Of a stretch of DNA of 64,000 nucleotides, positions 25,208 to 37,500 are shown one piece after another. The notes under the pieces are model-generated. The model saw only the letters and a program-made list of their open reading frames with translations. It made no database searches and had not been told where the DNA came from. The stretch covers positions 248,001 to 312,000 of the forward strand of contig RCAB01000012.1 in NCBI GenBank assembly GCA_003640385.1, given 5' to 3'. This DNA comes from Setaria digitata (Eukaryota; Nematoda; Chromadorea; Rhabditida; Setariidae). Positions within the stretch are counted from its first letter, which is position 1, and each line of letters opens with the position of its first letter. Made by a program: the position numbers and the translations under genes.

Positions 25208-27726
25208 CGCGATATTGGTTGGACTGTCGTTTCACTCTTGAAAATATGATTCTAGAAAAAGTATAATGTGTATGGATGAGAAGCAAGCAGTACGCGTAAA
25301 AAAATGACGCTTTATTTATTTAAAAAAAAGCAATGAAGATAATGCAGTGGTTTTCATTTTTCATTTTCACTTCTTAGTGATTTCATGAAATCATGCTTTT
25401 CTCATAACATAGCAGGCTAACTGGCTTATACTGATATTACTTTTTAAGTGCCTATTCTAAAATCCCCGAATTTTTCTCAAACGTGTTATAAAAATGGTTT
25501 TGAAAATAAAACCTTCGACTTGCTATTTAAAAGTACTGTCGAAAATTAAGGAAGAAGATAACAATTAGTTACTTGGGAAAGAAAGACACAGAAACTTAAC
25601 AAACTTCTAAGTTTAATTTTGATCGAGTTTCCAGCTGAAATTCTGCAGGTCGTCACATGCACAATCGGTGTTTGGAATTACAACTTCTTTCGTTGGACAA
25701 CAGAAGTTCACAATAACTTTGTCAACACAATCTTAGCAATCTCCCTGACTGCTGAAGAACGTTATTAACATTTACTAGTCTCTCGTGTGGACTGTAATAT
25801 CTCAAAGTTTTTCCATGTTCATCTCCGTCCTATTGCTTGAGAACCCAAAAATATCATCTGCGGTACCCCGACAATCTAGAAATACCGAAGTCTCGAGGAC
25901 TCAAAAGCTCCAGCTGTGCTGTCTGAAGTACCGCAATGTCTTGATCGGACCACCAAAAAAAACAAAACATCCTGACGTGACGCTACACTTTCGAACGTGA
26001 AAGGGGATAAAATGCAGAAAATCAGGAGTTCCCAAGACATGATGCATAGTAGTCAAAAGTCTGTAGTTTCGAGGAGAGCACGAGACACAGCGGGACCCTA
26101 GGTTGTGGTGGTTTGCTTGGAATGGTATCCCGCGTTCCGTTTTGTTGCGCATAAATGCATGCAGCGTCAGATTGAGACGTACGCAGCTCTAGTACTCTAC
26201 GCGGGTCACACGCGGGCCTGGTATTTTGCACGAGAAGTGCCGGAATTCGGGGGCTATTATGGGTAAGACTTGTGCAAGTTTATCTTTTTGCGAAAGGCCC
26301 GCTTGCTTCTTTAATTTTTGAGTGAGAACTCTTAAGAAATGACATTTATTCATTGCACTGTTGTATGCATCACAAAAGAAACAGCCACTGGCGATATCTG
26401 TTTGTTCTGTTCTGGTCGAGTGAATATAAAACCATTACTTTCTACACATATTCTCTTACGTGAAAGGAACAAAATAAATAAACAGCACTCCCGGTTTGAT
26501 GCCCACCGTATTTCGATTTTAATTCTGTGCATCTGAACTGAAAGGTCACATTTACATCTATGAAACGTGACAATATTTTTGCCGCCTCTTCAACGACGTA
26601 TTATTTCACTATTTCATTTCGCATTACAGTGTGCATGATATATTTTTCAAATATGTGTGTAAGTTTTTCTAAAGGCAAGAATGAAAAATGAAGTTTAATA
26701 AAAGTTCCTTAAGAAGCAAAAACAAAACCAATTTGTCGCCATGCAAGCATTATTCTTTTTCAGTCTTCTTGAAGTGATTTTTCATTTGACCGTACAGTTA
26801 TTACCTTTGCCTGAGTGATTAGTATTATTGACAAGTGATAGTGCCAACTAATCTTTTCTTTATCAAAAGTTTTTCTTCCAGTTCTCAAAAAGTTCGAAAG
26901 CTTCCATCTCAGCTTCCATTATCGAAGCATTTTTTTTCTGCTTCTTTGTTTGATTTTTTATTTCTTTGCATGTTTTATATGTCTCCATAACATACTGAAA
27001 ATGAAGGTAAGTTATATAGGATCCACTTTCACAACAAATTTCTTCGAATCATTGGTTTGGTTCTCATGCAGTAGTAAGTATTTAGTAAAGTGGTTAATTA
27101 CTTTGATGGGAAAAGTGAGAAATGTGATATTCTACTCTTTACACTAATCCCTACGTAATACATTACAGACCTTCCTTTGCTTATTGAAGCGATCTACATG
27201 CAGTTGTTTCCGTTGATTGCACTGAATCCAGTTCATGGTTGCCAACTTGTAGTTTCTTTATACCCAACCAACGTGTCAAACATCTAATTTATCCAGCTAA
27301 CGACCAGATATTTTTAGCATTTACAGGAGTTGCGAGATGTGCACTGTAAGAGCATCGTCATGTGACTTGAGGAAATTCGTATGTACTTCTTTGGCTTAGC
27401 TATTAAAAGATAACTAAGTCATAACTGTAAGCTTCGTACCACCTCGAAAGAGCATTTTGTTAATCTGTAGTATTAGTTCACCGTATCAAATAGCGGATAA
27501 GTTTTGAGGCAAGTCTGATTTTTCTTTCAAGGAGAAGCTAGGAGTTTGAAGTGAGAAGAAAGGCATAGCGATTGAGGCTGTTATAAGCTCTAAACATTCC
27601 TCAGACAAATAAAGTAGCTGGAGGACGATGCAAGGAGCTCAGCAAACATGCATGTTCTGTAAACAACGACGTCGTTACACACGATAGCATATCAGTTTGT
27701 TCAGTTCAAATCTGATTTTGCAGGAA
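25208..27726. promoter_or_regulatory. Divergent intergenic region between lin-23 and the helicase-RBR gene
   Basis: About 2.5 kb between two genes read away from each other, so it should hold both promoters. The open frames around 25785-26230 over both strands show no protein-like sequence or exon links. A short ATG frame with two CxxC-spaced cysteines at about 27636 (TCMFCKQRRR) could be an upstream first exon, but I found no donor of the right phase. Confidence 0.4.
27710..27726 (+). promoter_or_regulatory. Possible spliced-leader acceptor of the helicase-RBR gene
   Basis: A strong acceptor (GATTTTGCAG, ending at 27723) lies three bases before the first in-frame ATG at 27727. Acceptors this close to the start codon are typical of nematode trans-splicing. 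It could equally be a cis acceptor if the gene has earlier exons. Confidence 0.45.
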
Positions 27727-28550
27727 ATGCAAGCGTTACACTGTATAAATGAGAAGCAACCTTTGGGATATGTCTATTTACATATTAATAATTTCAACAG
27801 CTATAATGGCATTCAGTTAGTTTGCGTTTCTTAAACTGATAAAAAAAAAAGAAACGAAATATCTGATGGCCTGGTCTCTTTTCACTCTTGGAGTATAGTA
27901 GTAAATATATGTGTGCAAAGAATACTGCTTTAAAATGGAGGTAGCATCTCTGAGACCTGGAACTTTATTAGTAAATTACGGGGTGTAGTTCTTGTGAATT
28001 AATGTTCGTAAATAAATCTTATTCAAAGTGGCACAATTCAACTTCTTGAAGGCGCCTGAGATCAATCATTTCGAGCAAAATTGGTTCAGAGCTACGAATT
28101 ACAAGTTTTGAGTACAGTGGAAGGATCGCATGGTTGGTGACATTTACATGTCAGATTTTTCGATGACGCCGACATACAGTTTTTCACATTAAATCTGTGT
28201 CTGTAAAGAATCATTTGTTATTGCCTTTTTCACTTTCCACTGAATGAGGGATCGAGGGACTTCTCGATCTCTGCAAATAAATTTAAGATTTGCAGGGCAA
28301 AGGTAGCATTATTTGGTGAAATAGATGAAAAAGAATTAATGAAGATATTTGACTCACTTCGTGCAGAATTCCAACTGGAAAATATTGAATTCGTTCCCGA
28401 CCGACACAACTTAGCGCTTGGTAAGTAATCTGAGAAGCACTTTCGGATGTCCATTTTTTTAATAGCTTTACTGCACCAAATTTTACGGTCACTGCTATTA
28501 TTGATTTTGTCACAAGTTAATTATTACCATAGCAGTTCATAAATTCTTTA

Positions 28551-28594
<44 letters not shown>

Positions 28595-31500
28595 GGTCAT
28601 TCATATTTCGAGAAAGAAATGGAAATGGTAAGGCCTTGCACAGTATGGTTATTTCATTTAATATTCGTAAAATTGTTCTTACTTCCAAAGTTCGCATTGC
28701 ATCGTACTTGAATGTGAGGAAGAATTGTCATTCTTGTTTTGCATACTATTTTAATAAAACAATGATGAAAGGAATACACGGAAAAAGTCAGAAGTATAAT
28801 ACATTTTTTAAAGATCAAGCGTCATCTATTCTACAACATTAGTGAGACTGTTGATTGTATGCAAGTGAATGAGCAGTTAGCTTAAATTTTTATTAAAGTG
28901 GGGAAAGAAAAAAGGATCCTTTAAAAGAGTGAACGTAGTTGTTTGGTGTCATTCGAATTACTAGTTATCTCTACAAATTTTCATATTCAGCACTTTCTTT
29001 CATACTTCCGTCTTGTTCCTCCCAATCTTTACTAATTGTATGAATTTTGCAGCTTAAACAACAAAATGACAAATCATTAAACAGGACAGATATTGAAGGA
29101 ACATCTTATGATTTGTCTTGTCAGTTGATGTTTCACAGTGAGTTGCAAACTGAGGTATGCATTGAGCTTACTGCGTGTGAGAGTGATTCCATAAAAATGG
29201 CTTTTTGTTCTATTTAGTCCACTTCTACAAAAAATTACTTTTTAAATATAAAGTAACACATTCCTGCATCAGTTTTGTTTGCATTCGTGCATAAAGTAAC
29301 ATAAGTTTTAGTAACTTAAGAATCATTCTTTATTTTTTTTAATTCTTCTTTTCCTTTGTTTTGTCGGCAGAGTGGGTTGAAAATCAATTACTCGTTACGT
29401 ATTTCTTTTATTTTAACCCGTGGAGAGAAATTGTGGCAGTGGCTTTCTCTTTCTTATTAGTTTGCCTATTTAAAACTTGTCGTAACGTTGCAGATAATGG
29501 AAAAACAACTACGAAAGTGCAGTTCAAATGCTACCCCAGCATCCACATATGCAGTGAGCAAGGTAAAACTGAGTTTTAAATCCATCCATGAAATATTCGT
29601 TTATGGGATTAGCTGAATTAAAGTCGCGATATTAATTGCTTACTCTAAGTAGCAGTGCACAGATGTTTTTTTTTTCTAATAGCATAAGTAAAATAATTGA
29701 AATCGTTGACCTGTAATCTCTTAGAAAATTGAGTCAGTAAAATTTTGAATTTATCAACTTATAAATTTTGATTCATTGTCTGAAATCTTGACCAAGTAGT
29801 AGCCTAAGTCTAATGTAATGGGTTTGACTTTCATTAATTACGAGGATGTAGGTGGAAAGTTGTTGATCTAAGAAGGGCTTTGCTCAGCTGCTAAGTTCAT
29901 GTTTTTGCAATAATTTGCATACCAAACAAACTTCTGTACAAATTAATGGCGATTTGCCTTCTGCAACTTACTCTAATCTTTTTCTTATTTTTTCAAGGTG
30001 CAGTCTATGAGCAGTTATATTGCAACTGTATGCTCTATTCCTCCCATGCGTATAGAGGATATAAATGACAAACAGAAGGGTTAGTTTCTTTTTTTTTCTC
30101 AAAATGCAAGCCAAAATAGAATGGTGCACCTTCAACAGTTTATGTCTTAAGTTAAATTGACAAATGAAAAGGATTTGCCCAACTGTCAAGTTCAAGTTAA
30201 GTTTAAATGACTTCGATAGGAACACAGAGGAAGTTATGCTTCCAATTTGATATCTAATTTTGATTTTGTCTTACGATAACGTTACAGAATATGGCGAACC
30301 TCCTACCTTTTGGCTTGACAGTATGTTCCCAAAATGTTTGGATTTAATTTTTAACAGTGAGGTATTCGTCAAGAAAAATAATGGCGAGTTTTTCTTTTCA
30401 CATAAGCTTGAAATGGAGTTAAAAACCGAGATTCAAAGATAGATTTTACTACTACATATTGTATACAAACTGAAACTTTGGCTTCTACAGAGTTTGAATA
30501 AGGAATTGAACTATGAAAATGCATTCCTTTCTTTGATGGGTATCCAAACCTAATGTTTTACCCTGTTCGTTTTTTGCTCCTCTTCAAAAATTTCTATACT
30601 ATAGTTCTAAACTGTCCGCGGTTTTAACTGTTAGGAAATAGTTAATTATTTCCGCTGGTTTTTTTTTTTTCAACCTTCAGGTGTACTAAGTTTTGCTGTT
30701 TCAGGAACAGGTATAAATGAGCGCTGTAATGTTCGTAAACCGAAATGGGTTCGTAATTTCTTGATCTGTTTAAAATTCACACGTTGAAGTTAGCTTATTT
30801 CGGTATTTACAGGAACTGTTTCCACCCTGGATTCAGTCCGTGCACTATATTCGCGGTGGATTTATTAGAGAAACAGGAAAACTGAGCAAAGCTGCTAATT
30901 GCCTTCAATATAACATCAACGATTGTGAACAGAATTTCTTAAAGAGAGAAGTGATTTTTTGTTTTTAATACTTCTTTAATGTCCGTATATTACTGTATTG
31001 TACTACTGCGGTAAGCATTTGTAAGTTTCTTGATATATTTTATAATTTTTATTTTCTCCAGATCAAAAAAAAATTAATTAACCAGCCTTTAGATCTCAGA
31101 GCGAGAGCGCAGAATAAAAATTTTTGATGAAATACAGGCCGAACATGTGCGAATGCTGAAAAAATCGCCAGCTGCCGAAGCGATTGTCACTGAGTTAGTG
31201 TAGTAAACAATAGCATAACTCTTTCGCTGCTAACTGGTTGCCTCGTAGGACATTTTATAACTGATGAACACAAGGCTTTTTATTTTACTTTGATTTCTTA
31301 GCCTTCACCTGAAAGGAAAGAAAATTGCACATTAAGATGACTGGTAATGATCGTTTATTTCTCGTTGATTCTTGTGCAGAACATGCGAGAGTTCCATTTC
31401 CATTTTTTTGCTTATGATTTCTGCTTAGGTTATCCCATCTTCCTCTGAGATTTCTAACATTTCTGAATTAATCATGCATGGTCTCTGCGGTAGTTGTTGA

Positions 31501-34500
31501 ATTGCTAAACAGGTGTTGACATTGTTCCTTGAAGCGAACGAATTTGTAGGCTATGAAATTACATTTGTTGCTTTTTTGACGTCATTTTTTAGAAAAGTCG
31601 GTATAATGAAATATAATTTTGATTCAAGAAATTTCGATTGTGGGTGCAGCAATATTGAAGCATAAGTATTGCAAGAAAGAAACTTTTGAGAGAATCATGG
31701 ACAACATTAGAGAAAAAAGAGAAGATGTGATGGTCTTGCAGTTTAATCCTTTTTATCATAAATTTTTCATTGGTTTTGACTATAAAACTCATTAAAGAAC
31801 TTAGTTGGTAGTTCATCCACTGATATTATCTGTGTCAAGATATGCTTATGGAATTGCACAATCCATAGTCTTCAAAATGCCAACTAGCGGTAATATTTAA
31901 CTCTTTCGCTCTTTTCCCAGTTATTTGTAGCACCTATTAATTTTCATTTTCCTTCTCTTAAGTTTCTTTTATTTGATTTCGGAAATAAGTTTTTATTTGC
32001 TTGGGAATATCACATACTATTATTCTCTTTCTTATAAAAAAGAAGTTATGTCCTTTACTCATCAGATAGATAGCTTGGCGCGATAGAAGTGAAAACATAG
32101 TTTTGTGAGAGTTGCTTGCCAAACTTATTGTAACGGAAGTTTTTCTAGACTGCTTGAAGAATAATGGAATGATTGTCACATCAGTGACTTGAATGTTGCA
32201 TGAATATACTGATTTAGGCGTATGAAGAAGGAAATTGAACGTTTCGCTTGCGGATTACCTGTGTATAATATCAGAAATGACATCAAAGACATTCTGTGTA
32301 ATCAGGTTGCAATTTTTCGTCTCTTTCTAGCTTTACTTGATTTCTAATCTCCTATAGCTTTGTAATACAACTGAATAATACACTGAATATTTTATCTGTT
32401 AAATTATCTATTCACCGAAGACTATTAGGGCTTGTTTATTAGTGATACTGAGGATTTTTTCTTGAATTTATTTGCTTCAAAATTTAGGGAAGAGTTTTGC
32501 TGATTGTATCAGACACCGGTTCGGGTAAAAGTACACAGATTCCACAGTTCTTAGTTTTCGATGGCACGATTGCCGCTGCACAAAAAATTCTATGCAGTCA
32601 GCCACGCAAGGTTTTATTTTGTCACATTTCTTAGAGAGACATATAATGCAATGAAAGTGCTTGACGAAGGAAAGGCATTTTTCAGGGAGCTGTGTGCGAA
32701 TTGGCCGGGAGAGTAGCAAAGGAAACATCATTGAGTAGCTATTGTTTTGTGAACATTCCTGTATATAAAAAAGGGTAAACTCCGTCTTGAATTTTCAGGG
32801 GTAAAATAAATCTTATGTAACTTGTGATTAGTATATACATAGTAAATAAAGTTGTAATCCATGTTTTAATGCATTTGCCATGTCTCATTAAAATAGAGAC
32901 AGTCATATCAAAATTTGTCTCATTTTTAGCTTTATAGAAACGGCTCATAACAAAGTTATTTCAGTTTGGAACCTAATTTAAGTGCGAAAATAAATTTCGT
33001 AACAGAAAAGCATCTTTTGGATTGTATACAACGTGATCATAGTTTATCTTCATATGGCTGCGTGATGATTGATGAAGTACACGAAAGGACTATAAATACT
33101 GATATGTGTTTGGGAATGATGAAGAAAGTCTTAAGGATGCGGCCAGATATGAAATTAGTTAGTTCCCTTAAAAATTTTAGGTTAAAGTAATAAATTTGTT
33201 GGTATTCTTTTCTTTCTAGTATTTTCCTACTAAATGAAACTTGTTTTAGGTAATATCCTCAGCAACAATGGATCCAGAGCCACTCTTAAATTATTTCGCT
33301 GAGTTCCAGCCGAAGAAACTAGAAATTCCAGGACGCCAATACTCTATTAAGATTTGTTACGAGCCTCCATTTTCTGGAAGCAGGGGGTTCAAAATTTTTT
33401 ACGTAATAACTTATAGAACTCAACATGAACTTCGAAAATTTTTTTCCTTGAATTTCATATTTATGAACAGCACGGGACACTATCTGTATGGATTCATCTG
33501 TCCTTCTGTTATAGGCTACATTTATAAATAATTATGTTTATTAATATCCCTTCTTTCCTTTCTCTTTTTCTTATTTTTACACTTCAGATAAAATGATTTT
33601 TTCAATAATTTGTTTCATGATGCTTTTCGTTTTAGGTTCTTATTTAGCTTTTGTTTTTTGTTTCTAGAATTAAGAGTTTGATGCGGGATTATGTCGATCG
33701 AACAGTGGAGAAGGTGATAAGTATTTGCGCGAGTGAAGCAGAGAAGCTACCCTTTGAGGATATTTTTTGGGAAGATAGTTTAAAAACACATGCGGCCCAT
33801 GTCATGGCGTTTTTGTCGAAGTATGAATAATTCATGTTATAGAGAAATTTTTAATATTATTTGCTGAATTTTTTTCTGAATTTCCAGTGCCATAAGTCTG
33901 CAATCTTATTTTTAACAAAAAAAAAAAATTGCATCTTGTCACCACACTTTCCCTATTTTATATTTTAGAAACTTAGTTTTAGTCCTCATGAAACGCTGAT
34001 AGCTGAGGAACGGCTGTCTAAACGATTGGCGGAACGTAAACATAGCGTACACGTAAAAATCCTAACCTTGTATGGAAATATGTCAGTTGAAGATCGAGCT
34101 GAGGTATTTGCGCCTCTGAAACCTGGCTATCATCACAAGGTTGTTTCACAAGTTCTGTTGATTTCGTTATTGCAATTTCAGAACTTTATCACTTCATTTT
34201 AAAGTGTCATTGCAGGTTATCTTTGCAACAAATGTTGGTGAAACTTCGATCACTATTCCTGGTGTTCGACATGTTGTAGACTGCGGCTTAGCAAAGGTGA
34301 GCTTCATTTTCTTCAGTTTCATCTTGCGAAATATATGTATTTATGACTTTAGAAAAGTTAAAGCTAAATTTAACCACTTTCGTTTTGGGTGAAAAAATTT
34401 GATGTTACCCGGCGGAAGAATGTATTAGAACTTGGTTTGATAACGAAATCTGCAGCAAAACAACGAGCTGGAAGAGCAGGAAGAACGGGACCAGGTCTGA

Positions 34501-37500
34501 TCTTTTTTTTAACACTACTTTCATTCACTAGAATATTCAATTTCTTCGGCAAATGCTCCTAAAATTGAGAAAGTGATATTTATCGCAGTAGGGGCAAAAA
34601 TAATTTCGAAATTCACTCTAATTTTGGCTCTTGAATTTTGGATAGAAAATGAAAACAGTTAGCTAAGGTTTATTTTGAAGAACCATTGTCAGCATAGTTT
34701 TTAAAAAACATAAAGGACGAATCGGAGGTTATGGTTTTGTATTATAGGGGTATGTTATCGTCTTTATTCAGAGGAGCAATATGAAGAAATGGATTCCACA
34801 AACGTTCCGGTCATCCTTTTTGCCAACCTTACCGAAATAGTTTTATACATGGTAGCAGCTGGTATTATGAATCCTTTGGAATTTGATTTCATAGAAAAAC
34901 CAGATAAACGTATTCTAGTGCAATCCCAGGCACTTCTGAGGTATGTATTTTGAAGAAAAAAAGTGTCAACTCTTTTTCTTTCTTTCAAAAAAGAAAAAAA
35001 ATATATGACTGCTTAATGACATATTGTAGATCGCTTAAAGCCATTGAATGCCGCGAAGCAGTACTAGTTTTAACCAAGCTAGGTGCAGAGATGAAAGAGT
35101 TACCTGTAGAGCCACGTCTAGCAAAAATGATTCTGGATTCTGTACAGTATGGCTTAGTTGCTGAGGCGGCAGTAGTCTGTGCTTGTATTCACGTCGGATC
35201 ACTTTTCCATCGTGGAAATAAACGAAATGTAATATTTTAAAATACTGAAAAGAAAATAGTCGGAGATTTCACTAAGGAAAAATTTTCTTCGGATTTTCTA
35301 GTTGCCAGTTAAATTTTTACACATATATTTATGCCTTTTATGTGATTTTTCGAGCAAAGTTTGTGAATGCGAGAAATGGGGAAAGTAGGAAATAATTTCC
35401 ACTATATTTTTCCGTGCATTGTTTTCTTTCTCTCTACAACTACTTTTATAAAATATCATCAAAATATTCCTCGCTCATTTCATATCTTCTTTATTTGCTA
35501 CAGTATATATTAATGTTTATTCATCATTTTTTTTTATTTTTGTTTCTACTGACTCATGACAAATTCGCTTGTCGAATAGCATAGATTTCTCATAATATGA
35601 AAATGTTGTTTCCTATATTATTTCCTTTCAGAAATGCATTCTAGCGGATCAAAGGAAACTGTCATTTTGCGAAGAAAGTGGTGATCCAATGACATCTTTA
35701 GCGGTAAGTTTAGTTTTGTGGCATAGAAATAATCATTTGATTTGATGTTTATATAGGACACAGATTTGTATCTTACTTGTTTTTTTTTCCTTTCCTTTTT
35801 TTTGATACCAATTGTTACAATTTACATTTAAGAGAAATCTCTTCATTGCAATATGTTGATACAATATTTATTAATTTGTTGTTATTATAAATTACTGCTC
35901 ATTCTACTATAATATAATATGACGGTTTTTTAAGATTTATTGTCATAAATTATTAGTAATTTTTATGTCATGAATTATTCAGGTATTTCGGCAGCACATA
36001 AAAATACCATACGCTCAACTCAAATATTGGTGTTTTGAGAACTATGTGAATTTGAAACGCATGAAATCTGTGTTTGACATTGCTCACAAGATCTGCGAAA
36101 TAATTTCTCGCCTTAGAGTAGGTTACTGATGGTTGTATAAAGTATATGGCTGTAATGGACTCAGAACAGTTAAATGTGATTAATTTAAATTATACTGTCC
36201 TTGCTTATCACGTTATGCCTTTTTTATATCATGTAAATTACGTGTTGGGGGTTTCTGCTTCCTTTCAAAAGTTTCATTTATTCTGATATGGAGAATCTGG
36301 TTCAGTGACATAAAGTTTCTCAAAATACGTGTCAGTTAATTATATTTCAGTTTAGGGTGTTAATGCGGACATAACCAAGATTGATCTGTCAAAAGCACGA
36401 GCATTTATTCCTAGCCTTTTCTGCCGTTCTTTTGGAAATAACCTGGCAATATATTCCGGTTTACCGGAACGTGGATATTATGATTTCAGTGAGGAGAAAT
36501 ACGTCTTTGTATGTCTCAGTTTCCTCTAAAACTGATGAAATAACAAGTGCAATTACTTTAGGGTCATCAGCAGGAACATTTTCGAATCACTGCCATCCAC
36601 AGCACAATGTGGCATTTTGAATCCTTCTTGTTCTAGGTTTTTTTTCTCCAGTTCTCTTTCAACACAATTCCACATTGGTGTGGGAAACTTGACCCTTTTC
36701 AGTTTGTTACTAATAACTCTCATGTTGCAGATTCATCCCTCATCAGCCTTGAAATACAGTGATATAACTCCTGAATTTATTGTTTATGAGTGTTCGGTGC
36801 ACACGTCAAATGACTTTGTAATGAACGTATGCGCCGCGGATCCTTCTTGGCTGGAAGAAATTGACCAGACAGTGTTAGAGGAGAAAAGAAAGGTATTATA
36901 ATGTACAGAACCGAATGAGAAGTTTTTGATAAGTGGTCACGGGAAACTTAAGCAACATATGTTCTAAACTGAAGTCCGATGATTCGCATTTTTTTTTTTA
37001 AGTAATTTGTCCCAAAAAGGTTTTCTAGCTTTTCATTTTCGCATTCAGCAAAACTTTCACGTATTTTAGAATATTGCATTGAATTTTATGTTGAAGTAAA
37101 ATTTAGTGGTTTGGTACAGAATTCCACTGAGGAAAACAATTTGTTTGAAATTTATTCCAGGCCAAGTTAGTGCCGTATGATATTACCTGTGGAAATGCTG
37201 TAAAGAGATGGATAATGACACACAGAGACAATCTTCTCCATGAGGTATATTATCAAATAAAAGTTTTACCCGGACAGAGGGATTATTTCTTATGTGAAGT
37301 AAAGTAAAAAGTTGATAAGTTTGTCAGTCCACCCTTGTACTGCTGGAAAGAATATAGAAATTTTGAGCTTGAATAGCCGCTTTAGAAATGGGAACTGGAA
37401 TTTCAGTAATCAGAATTTTCATGTCAATTATTTTCATTTAGGTAGGGATGGAATGCATTAGGAAGAGGAGATTTGATGATCCATACCGCAGATTACAAAT

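Noticed and set aside
29371..29460. Possible extra exon of the helicase-RBR gene after acceptor TTGTCGGCAG
   Set aside because: The phase-0 frame meets a TAG after 29 codons and has no phase-0 donor. The flanking exons join in phase without it. It could at most be a poison exon.
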